Assembly (NCBI RefSeq): GCF_027942865.1
Contig: NC_134527.1
Coordinates: 2,774,976 to 2,838,975 of the forward strand
DNA length: 64,000 nt
DNA from: Odontesthes bonariensis
Lineage: Eukaryota > Chordata > Actinopteri > Atheriniformes > Atherinopsidae
Reading direction: 5' to 3'
Shown: positions 34,395 through 45,571 of the stretch, piece after piece
Layout of the letters: each line of letters begins with the position of its first letter
Position numbering within the stretch: the stretch's first letter is position 1
Position numbers and translations under genes: made by a program
The notes under the pieces: model-generated
The model's input: the letters and a program-made list of their open reading frames with translations, nothing else
What the model was told of the DNA's origin: nothing
The model's database searches: none

Positions 34395-34480
34395 TACTTG
34401 GACCCGAGCCTGTGATTGGTTGCTAGGACCCGAGCCTTTGATTGGTTGCTAGGATCCGAGTCTGTGATTGGTTGCCACGG
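34395..34480 (+). promoter_or_regulatory. Three ATTGG (NF-Y) boxes with RFX-like half-sites, 26-bp tandem repeat, before ccng2
   Basis: ATTGG, the reverse of CCAAT, occurs at 34415, 34441 and 34467, exactly 26 bp apart. Each is followed by GTTGCTAGG or GTTGCCACGG, which resembles an RFX half-site. The repeat ends about 80-150 bp upstream of the putative ccng2 first-exon donor. Regularly spaced multiple CCAAT boxes are a known feature of cell-cycle promoters. Confidence 0.55.
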
Positions 34481-34499
34481 TCTGACGCCGAAATATGGG

Positions 34500-34625
34500 C
34501 GTGTCCGTTCTGAACATCAACAAAAGAGAGAAAAAGAGAAAGAGGAAAGACGAAAGAAGACGAGAAGGAACAGACGATACGGCTGAAAGAGGAGAAGATA
34601 TGTGGATATAGCTCGCAAAAAACAG
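34500..34625 (+). other. ccng2: Putative non-coding first exon of ccng2
   Basis: A purine-rich stretch without a sustained frame ends in the consensus donor AACAG followed by GTAAAG at 34625. A matching acceptor (TTGTTGCAG) at 36372 opens the ATG exon. The start is unknown; it lies shortly downstream of the triple ATTGG repeat. Confidence 0.45.
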
Positions 34626-36372
34626 GTAAAGCAAACCTTTTAAAATGCAATACAGCTGTACTAATACTGGACCGACTTAATTAACTCCGTGAATTTACTG
34701 AATTAAAGTCGCCTTTTCTTCTTCTTCTCTTTTTTTTTTACTGCAGTCTTATTCAAAAATGGGAAAAATAGTAAAAAAAATGGTAATAATTAGTAGGGTG
34801 TTAACTCGGCTGATTAATAAAAGTGAATGTTGTACTTCTTTTACGTATATTTTTAACTCCTACTTCTCAGGAATGTTTGAAATCCTTAATGAAGCGAATT
34901 CTCTGGGTCCAATGTCGACATATTTGGTCCATTTTACTCTAGTTTTCCTTCTTCTCACCTGATATTGTGAACAACAACAGAACTAGACATCGTTTTTTGC
35001 ACGTACACCTTGGCTCTGATGGCTCTAGCTGTTTGATCTTGTTGTTTTTCCTCTCATCACAACAGTATTCACCAGCTTAAATGGCTCCAGGCACATGCAA
35101 TCAGCGCAAAACACCAATATTGTGTTAATATCTTGCAGTGTGAGGTGTTAAATTGCACATTAGTGCCGTGCAGCATCGTTTTGTTTGTCTGAATCAGGAA
35201 CATCCCCTCCCCCCACTCCGAGACACAGAGGATTTAAACGGTAGCTCCAGGCTGGTAATGATAGCTGAACTACAACGTTAAAATGGAGCATTTCCGCCAT
35301 TCTGCTTTTTTTTTTTTTTTTATTTTGGTAAGTTTTTTTAGGTAGGTGCTTGACAAACAAAAGCCGTTGTTTTTTTTTTTCGGTGAGAGGACAGAGAAGG
35401 CGTCTACCGGAGGAAATGTGACACCGAAGCCCAGCTGGGGGAAGTGGGCTGGGCTTGGAGCTGTGGCCCCTGTCGGGGCTGAGAGCGACTGTAGGCCAGC
35501 CCTGTACAGTGCTCGCAACAGTTATTAATTAACTGTTATATACACGGCTAAAAAGTTCAGTTTTCACCCTTTTACTTTTTCAGGAATTCATTTCTATTGC
35601 GAGCCCAAGTTTCTGTTTTGTTGAGTTGTTCCAAATGGTGTATTTATGAGCTCTACTTGGTGTTAAAAGTGATTATTTTTTATTATATTCTGAGTGAAAT
35701 GAGTGGAAATATAGCTTAAGCTACAGATGTGACGAAGGGACACAAACAGGGACATCTCAAGCAGATTGTCCCGCTTTTTTTGTTGCTTTCTGTGACAATA
35801 ATCAGTATCAACCATTTGTTTTGGAATGTAAATCAGAGTACTCATGTTACGGCACGTTATGTCTTGTTCTGGTAGCTGCTGTACGGTGTCCTGTCCTAAG
35901 AATTTCAGATTTTATCTGACAATAAAAGACTTGAACTTGAAATGACACAAAAAGGAGAAAATCTCTCATCTCAGAGGTCTTGGATTAATTATGCATGCCG
36001 GTTATGGGTCCCCTGAGTGATATGCGTGGTTTTAATTAATGCTTAAATCAAATCAAATTTATTTGTATAGCACATTTCATGTACAAAACAATTCAAAGTG
36101 CTTCACATAAAATAAAAGCATTGCATCAGGGAGTGTAAGAAGCATTAAGAATACATAAAAGAATATTTAAACTAATTTAAAAACCAGTTTATGGGGGAAT
36201 TCATATGTAAACACAGACTTGAAATGGGGGAAACCAAAGTTCCTCTGCTGGGCTCTGTCAGAGCTGTATTTCATAACAACTAAAGGAAGTGTGTAAAATC
36301 CTGGAAGAAGAACCTGTCCCAACAAAGGCGTGATGTCCTTATGCAAACACGGGCTTTTTCCTTTTGTTGCAG
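34626..36372. other. ccng2: ccng2 intron 1 (putative)
   Basis: Between the putative non-coding exon and the ATG exon. Apart from the antisense LINE tail at 36040-36180 I see only short A/T runs. Confidence 0.45.
36040..36180 (-). mobile_element. LINE 3' tail, antisense
   Basis: 'aaatcaaatcaaatttattt' followed by 'gtatagcacatttcatgtac' is the reverse of the tail at 39905-40256. In ccng2 intron 1. Confidence 0.6.
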
Positions 36373-36425
36373 GCATCGTACTGCGGAAAAGAACCAAGAT
36401 AACCTCCTCCAGCGTCATCTGAGAC

Positions 36426-39400
36426 ATGGATGCTGTCAGGCTGATGAAAGAGCTGCGGGTGAATTATGAGCAGGAGGCTTATTTTCTCCCCAAAGAGGCG
36501 GGTCTGAGCCTCATCGAATCCACCGCGCAGGTGAGGACTCGTTTCTATCGCAGCTGCTGGGCGAAAAAATGTACATATCGCAACTTTACGTCATATCCAT
36601 GTCCAGAAAAAACAGAAAAACGCTGTTTTTGAAATCTCAAAATGTATCGTGTCTGTGCTAGCTAATGGTATGGTTAGCCCCTGGGTTGAATTGTATTGCT
36701 ACTGACACCACGGCCAATTCGGTAAACAGTATTTTGATACACGTTAAGAGCCTCAGGAAAGGTTAAAAGCTTGCCCGATAGAGCCCGCTTTCATGGAAAT
36801 CAGCGCAATCGGACAACTTTGCGCAGCGGGCATGAAAATTTCTCGCGTTTTTCCCTTTGGCCAACTTTCCTGGGTCTCCAACAGATGGGATATGTTTGTA
36901 AAATAGCCGGAATTCTCCTTTAAGTTATGTTAAGACCAGCCCACATTTGTGCTGTGTGGACATTTCAATTAATTTTGTAACTGTAAACTTTAGAAAATGC
37001 CTCTTTTTGACTCAGTTGAAATGAATGTCGGCTGCTGGACTGACTGACACAGACTGATGTGCATCGTTTATGGGAACGACTTTCATTCTAGAAGTTTATG
37101 ATTCAACTTGTTTGGTTTTTAAGGAGGAAAAGAAAATCGCAATTATCAAGAATCGTGACCAAAGCATATCGTCGCACCCCTACTACTTATCATAATTTCA
37201 TCTGTAAAAGGATCTTTGAAGAAGGGGGTAGACGACATAAGTTCGCTTCTTTCTGCCCCCTTTCATTCAGCATTTGCATTCTTTTTTTTGTTTTGTTTAA
37301 CTTTTGATGAATGAAATAAACTAAACTACTGGAGCAGATGACATAACAGCCGACTCTGCTTTACAGGGTGACAGTCGAATCTCGGCCAAGTGCAGAGACG
37401 CCAAAGTGGAGGACCTGTGGAGCCTTACCAGCTTCTTCGGTTACAGCACGCAGACCTTCGTCCTGGCTGTTAACCTGCTGGACAGATTCCTGGCCATGAT
37501 GAGGGTATGAGAAGCTCACATGTGTAGTTTATTTATTTCTTTTAAAAAAACACACAAAATTCATTCTCAAACTGCTACTCACGCGCCTCTCAGATCCAGC
37601 CGAAGCACCTGTCCTGCGTCAGCCTCAGCTGCCTCCACATGGCGGCCAAAGTGACGGAGGAGGAGTGCGACCTGACGCCCACCGACGAGCTCATCCGCAT
37701 CGGCCAGTGCAGGTTCACCGTGTCCGACCTCGGCCGCATGGAGAAGATCGTCGCCGAGAAGCTCGACTTCGAGCCCAAAGCCGTCACCGCCTTAACGTTT
37801 CTGCACTTGTACCACCAGATCGCACTTTCCCACTCCACCGACAGGTGAGGCGTAAACATGTTTCAGAGCGATTAGCTTCCTTTAAAGGGACAGTTCACCT
37901 CTTCTGACATGAAGCTGTGTAACATCCCATATCAGCAACATCATTTCTGAACATCTTCTTACCCCCTGCTGCGTCCTGTGAGCAGAGTTCCAGCCTCGTT
38001 TTGCTGTTGATGAAAGTAGTTCCGGCTAGTTGGCTGGGGTTTAAAAAAATAAAGCGTTTTGCTTCTCAAAACAATATGCGTTCAACAGAGTAATACATTT
38101 GCATCACAAAATGGTTCTCCAGGAAAAAGTCAGACCTCACAATCTCTTGGCCCTATTTTCTCTGTCTAGCGCCATGTATAAAATATATTTTATAAAAAAT
38201 TCTATTTTTATATTTGATAAAAATCTTATATTTTTATCATATTTTATAAAATATTATATTTGAATATATCATAATATATTATTTTAATAATATAATTAAA
38301 TAATAATTTATACAAAATATTATTTATTAAATTATTTAAAAAAATTGATTTAATAAATTAAATTCGTATCACTCACGCCAGTGATATGAAGGGAGAGAAA
38401 ATAGGGCCAAGCGATTGTGAGGTCTGACTTTTTCCTGGACAACATTTTGTGATGCAAATGTATTACTCTGTTGAACGCATATTGTTCTGAGAAGCAAAAC
38501 GCTTTATTTTTTAAACCCCAGCCAACTAGCCGGACTACCTTCATCAACACCAAAACGAGGCTGGAACTCTGCTCACAGGACGCAGCAGGGGGTAAGAAGA
38601 TGTTCAGAAATGATGCTGCTGATATGGGATGTTACACAGCTTCATGTCAAAAGAGGCGAACTGTCCCTTTAACTTTAAAAGCATCTCCTTGCTAATACAC
38701 AAACCAATCAGTCATTTTCCAGACATTGCATTTTCAAATGAACGCTGTGAGTTTGCAGCTTCTGAATGATCTAACACTGAAAAGCAGAATTCATGTTTTC
38801 ATGCGCTCTGATTGGCCGAGCCCCTTCTACCCCTGCCTGTTTGCCACAGTGTGAAATGTAGGGCAGCAGTCACCGTCTGACCGAAGTGCACCGATAAGAT
38901 TGGCTGGCACTGACTCCCCGGTGCTTATGTAACCCGGGTGTATTATTTTCAATCTGCTCGGCTGCACTTTGCTTCCAAGTTTCCCAAAGATGCTAAACAC
39001 GTTGTGAGTCGGCTGTTTTTCACACGTCTACATGAGCCGCTGTAGCTGCGATGCACGGCGAGAGGTTGTGTGGTTAAATGAGCCAAACTTGCATGAGAAA
39101 TAAGGTGAAACATGACCAGTTTGTACTGAACCTGAGTGTGTTTGTGTGGACAGGAAGGAGACTCTGAGCCTGGAGAAGCTGGAGGCTCAGCTGAAGGCCT
39201 GTCTGTGCCGGATCTCCTTCTCCAAAGCAAAGGTAGGACCCAACGTCGGGCCTTATTACAGCAGAAACTAGTTCTTTTTGTTATTTAAACTGCACAAAAT
39301 CCACATTAACGCCCCCTCCATCATGGTCTTCTGTCCCGTGCAGCCGTCCGTGCTGGCCTTGTCTCTCCTGAGGCAGGAGATCGAGGCCGTTCAGTCGGAG

Positions 39401-42400
39401 GACATGTTGGAGATAACCCATCACATCCAGAGACACCTGAAGGTAGGACACACTCTGCTGTGGCTTTATTACACAACAGCTGATCCGGGAAGGGAAATTA
39501 ACACGTGAAGAAACCCCAAAAGAACTCGTTTTTACATACGAGAGGCTCTTATAAGCTGCAGAGTAAAGTCATTTTAAAGGAAAGGAGAATCTAACTGTTC
39601 CATTTTACAGATTCAATTCAGTTTTATCTATTTATATAGCACCAAATACAACAAATATCATCTCCAGGCACTTAAATAATAAAGTCCAATTCAAGCCAAT
39701 TGGAATTCAATTCATTGTAATCATAATTATTTATAAAAATAATCCAATTCGTTCATATAGAGCCAATTCAAAAACAATTTCCCAGCTAAGGAAACCAACA
39801 GATTGCACCGAAACTCGTCTTCGAAGTTTGTTTACAACAAATGTAAACACGTCTAGCTGCTGCTGGAGTTTTAACCCGGACTAAGAGATCTGAACACATC
39901 ACAGCAGCTTTAAAATCTTTACTCTGGCTTCCAGACTAAACATGGAGAAGCAGCATTTAGCTGTTATGCTGCAAACAAGTGGAACAAACTGCCAGTGGAG
40001 ATTAAACTTTCACCAAATGGAGACATTTTTAAATCCAGGTTAAAGACATTTCTGTTCTCATGTGTCTGTGCATGAAATCTGCACGATATCTTTGAACTTA
40101 TCTGGACTGTTGCTGGTTTTTAAATTCATTTTAATTACTTTATTTGTTTCTCTTTATATTCTTTTATGTATTTTTAATGCTTTTATTTTATATAAAGCAC
40201 TTTGAATTGTTTTGGACATGAAATATGCTACAAATAAATCTGATTTGATTTACCTGGAGCAGCTACGAATGAGAGCTATTTTTCAGATGCGCGGCTTTAA
40301 AAACCAGCTGGGCAGTCTCTAAAGTTCAGGCATTACATGAGCAGCTGCTCGGGTTTCAGTGCAGATCCGAAGCTGCTCGACCCGGTTCCTCTTAACCTCC
40401 TAACCTGGAAAACAAACCAGCTTTCTGTTTACAGTTGAACTTTCAGGATGTTGAGTCAGGAGTAATTGGATTGTTTTAAATGCGCTGCTGTTGGTACAGG
40501 ACGGGGGGGGTCAAACAGCTTAACTGACCCGTTATCTGCTGGTTTTGCTTTTTCAGATCGCGGACTGCGAGCTGCTGCTGTGGAGCGAGCGGGTGGCCCG
40601 CTGCCTGTCGGACTACGCCTCGCCCGAATGCAGCAAGCCCGACCACCGGAGGCTGCAGTGGGTCGTGTCGCGGCGCACCGCCCAGAACCTGCACAGCCAC
40701 CGCAGCGTGCCCGAGCTGCCCACCATCCCAGAGGGCTGCTGGGACGAGAGCGAGAGGTCAGAGTCCCACTCACACCGGCGCGTTTATGGAAGGTTTTCTG
40801 TGCCGTCAGAGTTTGAATACGAATTTCTAATATTGAATTTTTACAGCATCAAAATCAGACTTTGAATTTGAAAAACATAAAAAAAAAAAAAATTCTAAAA
40901 TCAAATCAATGGAAAAAAAATCAACTTCAAAAAATTCAGTGGAAAAAAATTAAATGGAAAAAAATTAAATGGAAAAAAAATTCAACTTAAAAAAAATTCA
41001 GTGGAAAAAGAACCAGACTCAACATCCGGGTAAACAGGGAGAAGCAATCGATCCCTGTCTCAATTCAAAGAAACCTCTGGCAGAACCAGGACTCAGACGC
41101 ACCCCGTGTGTCACCATGGCAACACTACGATGTTTAAATGTGACCGGTGTTGGTTCATGTCTGAAAGAGTCGACAGATCGACCACAGACGGCTTCTTTTT
41201 CCTCATAAACAGGGACGTAAAGGAGGTTAAATGCTTGTAACGTGTCCCCGAGGCTACGAGCCGTGCGTCAACACTCAGATTTCATCAGTTCTGTAACACT
41301 GACACACTCGGCCCGTCACGGCCTCTCCTATCTTACATATGAGCCGAGTGTAAGTCAGCGAGCCCGTCCCTCTGACACATGCGCTTCCATTACGTCACAC
41401 AGCGCCTCGCCTTTATGCAACACGTCTTTATCTGAGGCAGCGTGTCGAAAGATAAAAGGAGGAACAAAACATTACAGTCTGACAACCTCTTGAAATTCAA
41501 GTCAGCTGAGTCGAACTGCAGCCGTCACATGATCAGCTGATCGGTCTGAGGCGGAAGAAGCTTTAAACCTGCTGCTGTTTGGCTTTCGTTCCCCATCTTT
41601 ATTCATAAATGTAGGAGGAGTAATTCGGTTAGTTTTCATGTAAATTTAAATGTGCTTTATTTCTACAGACAATCCTTACGGTGTAACTAAAGTGCTTTAG
41701 AGCAGGTAATAAATAAAGAGAAGAAGTAAAAACAAATAAAAGAACCGTGAAAGCAAGAAAATACAACAATTGATTAAGTTTAATCTAATTAATCACATGA
41801 TTTCCCTGATTAATCGCATTTGTACGCAAAATTCAAAAGTAGCGTATAGCTTTTAGCATTTAGCTTTATTTTAAATGTGCTGCCATATGAATGAAAGTGC
41901 CATAACATTTGTTGTGCAAACACACTTTTAACATCAGCATCTTTCTGTAGTTTTTATGTAGAATTATTTTATTTTATTTTAGGATTATTATTATTTTAAG
42001 TTGTATAGCTGTTTTATGTCTTTTAATTTATTCTTGTATTTTATTATTTTAATTTTTTATTTTTCTTCTACAGCACTTTGGTTGTAAAGTGCTTTAAAAA
42101 TAAAATTGGATTCTTTCCCGATCCTTCTTAATAAATGTAGGAGGGGTAATTCGGTGAGTTTTCATCTCAAAGTAAAGTTAAAAAAATGCAACAAATCCAG
42201 GAGAAACGTCCTGAAACGAGCTCTGTGGCAGCAGCTGGTCGGATCGGTTGCATCTTAACAACAAAAAAAAAGTTTCAGTGCAATCTGTTGGTTTCCTTAG
42301 CTGGGAAATTGTTTTTGAATTGGCTCTATATGAACGAATTGGATCATTTTATGAATAATTATGATTACAATGAATTGAATTCCAATTGGCTTGAATTGGA

Positions 42401-42635
42401 TTTTATTATCTAAGTGCCTTGAGATGCCATTTGTTGTATTTGGCGCTTTATAAATAAAAATTAATTGAAATGAACAACATTTGCTCCTCTGTGTCCCTGC
42501 AGTGACGACTCCTGTGAGGACGTGATGAGTTCGGGGGAGGAGTCTCTGAGCAGTTCTCTGGGCAGCGACGCCGAAGGCCCCTTCTTCCCGCTGCACCTCC
42601 GTCGCCAAAAGCACCGCCAACACCTCCACGCCTGA
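36426..42635 (+). CDS. ccng2: Cyclin G2, seven coding exons
   Basis: Coding exons 36426-36530, 37367-37504, 37594-37844, 39154-39232, 39344-39442, 40557-40756 and 42503-42635 all have GT/AG borders, and the phases join to 334 codons plus stop; human cyclin G2 is 344. The ATG exon probably begins at 36373 with 53 nt of leader. Recognisable pieces are 'EKGLSLIE'-like 'EAGLSLIESTAQ', the cyclin box 'FVLAVNLLDRFLAMM' through 'GRMEKIVAEKLDFE' (about residues 55-150), 'ISFSKAKPSVLAL', 'SPECSKPDHRRLQWVVSRR', 'AQNLH', 'SVPELPTIPEG' and the acidic tail 'DDSCEDVMSSGEESLSSS', which is PEST-like. Cyclin G2 is an unconventional cyclin that rises under growth-inhibitory and DNA-damage conditions, is a FOXO target in mammals and binds PP2A B' subunits. 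It is divergent from ccni and convergent with taf1c. A cyclin G1 assignment is unlikely because the C-terminal Ser/Glu tail matches G2. Confidence 0.96.
37882..38672. mobile_element. TTAA-flanked foldback MITE, full-length copy
   Basis: TTAA-AGGGACAGTTC at the left and GAACTGTCCCT-TTAA at the right, with long inverted arms around an A/T-rich core. The TTAA flanks suggest a piggyBac-type target. In ccng2 intron 3. Confidence 0.85.
39603..39790 (-). mobile_element. LINE 3' tail, antisense
   Basis: 'ttcaattcagttttatctat' and following is the reverse of the common fish tail ending in repeated AATTGAATTG; the matching sense copy is at about 42290-42475. Confidence 0.6.
39905..40256 (+). mobile_element. 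LINE (L2/CR1-like) ORF2 C-terminus and 3' tail
   Basis: Translates as 'WNKLPVEIKLSPNGDIFK' then 'SRLKTFLFS', the usual end of a reverse-transcriptase ORF in this clade, followed by a tail ending 'aaataaatctgatttgattt'. 5' truncated; ccng2 intron 5. Confidence 0.75.
40785..41015. mobile_element. Half copy of the foldback MITE in ccng2 intron 6
   Basis: Shares 'gagtttgaatacgaatttct' and 'aaattcagtggaaaaa' with 32235-32705; begins about 30 nt past the donor at 40756. Confidence 0.65.
41766..41962. mobile_element. hAT-like fragment (TAGGGCTGGGC family)
   Basis: Shares the 'ctaattaatcacatgatttc' end and the 'gtagcgtatagcttttagca' stretch with the other copies, then breaks off. In ccng2 intron 6. 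Confidence 0.75.
42290..42475 (+). mobile_element. LINE 3' tail, sense
   Basis: 'aagtgccttgagatgccatt' followed by 'ggcgctttataaataaaaat', a common teleost LINE tail. It ends about 25 nt before the last ccng2 exon. Confidence 0.65.
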
Positions 42636-43550
42636 AGCCGCCCCGTGCCTCGCCGCCCAACCCTCCTCCACTTCTTCTTCTTCTTCTTCAGCCGGCGCCT
42701 TTTTAATTTAACGATTTAAACAATCTGCTGCCGGTGGAGAAGCGCACAACTGGCAGCTGGTAGATTTATTTTAGTTCGTAGACTCGTTTGGTGCATGTCG
42801 AGGCGTCACATTCCCAGGATACGAGCTTTTTCTGGATGTTCGGCGGATAAAACGGAGGTCGGCGCCGGTCTTTTAGGCGCTGCCGTCTCAGAAAGTGGAG
42901 ATCCCCCTTTTTTGCCAAAATCTCTGGTGTTTATTTAATAGACTGTTTCTGACTGTTATGAATCGGATTGTTTTGTATTAAGCATGAAGATTTTATTTTT
43001 TTTGTGGTGAACAGAAGCCGAGCAGCGGTCAGAGCCGTGCGTTCTGATTGGATAACGGACCGCCGCTGCTTTCCTTCTCTGTTGCAAAGTTTAATTTGCA
43101 CTCACTCTTTGTTGTTTTAACGGTTTTAATTTGAAGTGTTAAGCGGTGGAAGTGGCGGCCGAAGGAAGAGCCGACGTCTCAGACACTTTTCCTTCGGCGC
43201 CGCCGACATCGCAGAGTGTGTATTCGTGAATGTGTGTGTGCGTATGATACCGGTTTCATTAGAAAGTTGCCAATTGTATGATGTAGCTGAAAACAAACAA
43301 ACAAAAAAAAAAAGCTGTAGAAAGATGTCGTATGGAACAAAAATAATGCTGAACGAGTGTCAAAAAAAATTTACAAAACGTGAAAAATGTTCATACAAAA
43401 ACATGTAAAACTGTAAATGATGTACAAAAAAAAATCTGTTAATAGTTCTTTTTGTAGATATTAAGTTATTTATTCCTTTTTTTTGTCACAAACTGAAAAA
43501 AGAAAATCTTATAAAAACAAATGACTATTTTTAAACTGTTGTCTTGGTTT
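42636..43550 (+). other. ccng2: ccng2 3' UTR region
   Basis: GC-rich sequence after the stop, with a (CTT)n run near 42670, fading into A/T-rich sequence. I found no canonical AATAAA here, so the 3' end is unresolved. Confidence 0.4.
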
Positions 43551-43918
43551 CTGGTTTTTCATCAAACGGAGGACTTCGTGACGGCTTTTAGAGATAAATT
43601 TACTTCCTTAAAGATGACGAAAAACACACAATTCTACACAAATGATGATTTTATGTGTTTCGGCCAATAACTGCCCCCCGCATATCTCTCACAGGAGTGA
43701 CTGTGGGACCAAATGATACTGGTTAAAGACACCCTGGTCCATAAGAATTTAGCAATTCTGGTTCCATTATCGGATCTCTTATCGAATTAAATTGATTAAA
43801 TCTGCTATCCATATATATATATATATAAATAACAAAATGGCTTTGGTTGCAGCAACTCTTTAATTTCAAGTATGCACCAACATTTTTTCACTCAACTTCC
43901 AACTAAATCAAAGCTGGC

Positions 43919-44232
43919 TTAAAGGGACAGTTCGCCTCTTTTGACATGAAGCTGTATGACATCCCATATTAGCAATATTTAAAAAACTTTTTCCTGGAGA
44001 ACCATTTTGTGATGCAAATGTATTACTCTGTTGAACGCATATTGTTTTGAGAAGCAAAACGCTTTATTTTTTAAACCCCAGCCAACTAGCCGGACTACCT
44101 TCATCAACACCAAAACGAGGCTGGAACTCTGCTCACAGGACGCAGCAGGGGGTAAGAAGATGTTCAGAAATGATGTTGCTGATATGGGATGTTACACAGC
44201 TTCATGTCAGAAGAGGCGAACTGTCCCTTTAA
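43919..44232. mobile_element. TTAA-flanked MITE, internally deleted copy
   Basis: The same TTAA-AGGGACAGTTCGCC ends as the copy at 37882, but only 314 bp long; lies between ccng2 and taf1c. Confidence 0.85.
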
Positions 44233-44990
44233 GGTGAAAAACAGCTTCCCACCAGGATCACATGTAGCTGAGGCCCTGCAGGACGCATGTTGTAAGCTGG
44301 AAACTCAAGAAAAGCATCGGGTTGCCATAACAACAGGAGGAACATCGTCACCAGTGGTCCTGTTATTGTTACTGTGAGTATTCAGATATTTTACTTATTT
44401 TCCTTTGTGCGTCTGTCTGCAGCTTTGTGATTTATAACAGCTCTCCGTTGAAAAATTAATCGTTAAATAGAAGTTAAACAAATTAATAAAACAGAAAAAT
44501 TACTTATAATACAGAATGTCAGATTTCAGAAACATATTTATTAGATATGAATTAGTGATGCATTGATGTGTTTAATGTTACAGCTGGTAAAAATGAGGTA
44601 ATTATGACTTTAAAAAGCCGGTTAGCATGTTGCTATCATCAAGGTAACAGACATTTAGCTATTATGATAGACTTTAGTCTTTTTTTCCATTCATGTTTAA
44701 CTGAAATAGCCGGTTTCTATAAAACTAATTGGCTTTGATTCAACTTTTGCTCTCACATTTTGCAGAAAAACTATCAGGATATATATCAACATTTAGCTGA
44801 TAAATATCTAGATATTAGTTTCGGTCCTTATCGCCCAGCCGTAGTGTTAAGTTTTAGGAGAATAAACTTCTTTATTCATTCTAAAGTTTCTATTAGAACC
44901 CGTTCGATCCTGCAGAATGAGACCCAAAAACAACCAAAGCTGGTTTCAGATCACTCTGTAAGGAGCACCAACGTTCTGTTTCCAGCGGTT

Positions 44991-44996
44991 TTTATT
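44991..44996 (-). terminator. taf1c: Predicted poly(A) signal of taf1c
   Basis: AATAAA on the minus strand about 575 nt past the taf1c stop; 44997-45571 would be its 3' UTR. Confidence 0.45.
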
Positions 44997-45571
44997 GATA
45001 TAACTTCAGTTTTGTTAGAAAAATAATTCACAACAGCGGAAAAGGTCCATCGACACACCGACTCTGAGTGTTTTAAACTAAATACGTCACAATCGAACAA
45101 AAGTAATGGCTGAATGGTGAAAATGGTGATTACCTGAGAAATGCTGCTCAAATGAATAATAAGGTTTTGTTCTGAAATCAGCCAGCTGACATGCTGTTAA
45201 ACACAGATCAAACAAATCCTTCCTCACCTCTGATAAACTGAACTTTTCCCGATTCCTTTGACTTTAAACGGATCTAAAATGATTCCGTAAAGCTTTCTTC
45301 GCCCACGAACACAACTTCCAACTGAACTCTACGTTCAATTTCAGTCCAATAAGGATGAATTCAAGCCGCCCAAAATCAGTCGCTCGGGCCTTTGATGCTT
45401 CTACCCAGACGGACAAATATCACAGCAAACAAAGACTTCGGTCCTACCACGCCGGCCGCTGGGGATCCTCTCCAACACCCGGCTGGATTCAGAGACGGAC
45501 GCAGGCCAAGGGTTCCATCCAGTTTACAAATCCAGGTAAAAGGTAAAATCCAAACAATACAATCCCCACGA

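Noticed and set aside
40466-40865. Alternative frames over ccng2 exon 6
   Set aside because: GC-rich coding exons leave open shadow frames; only the frame matching cyclin G2 joins its neighbours.
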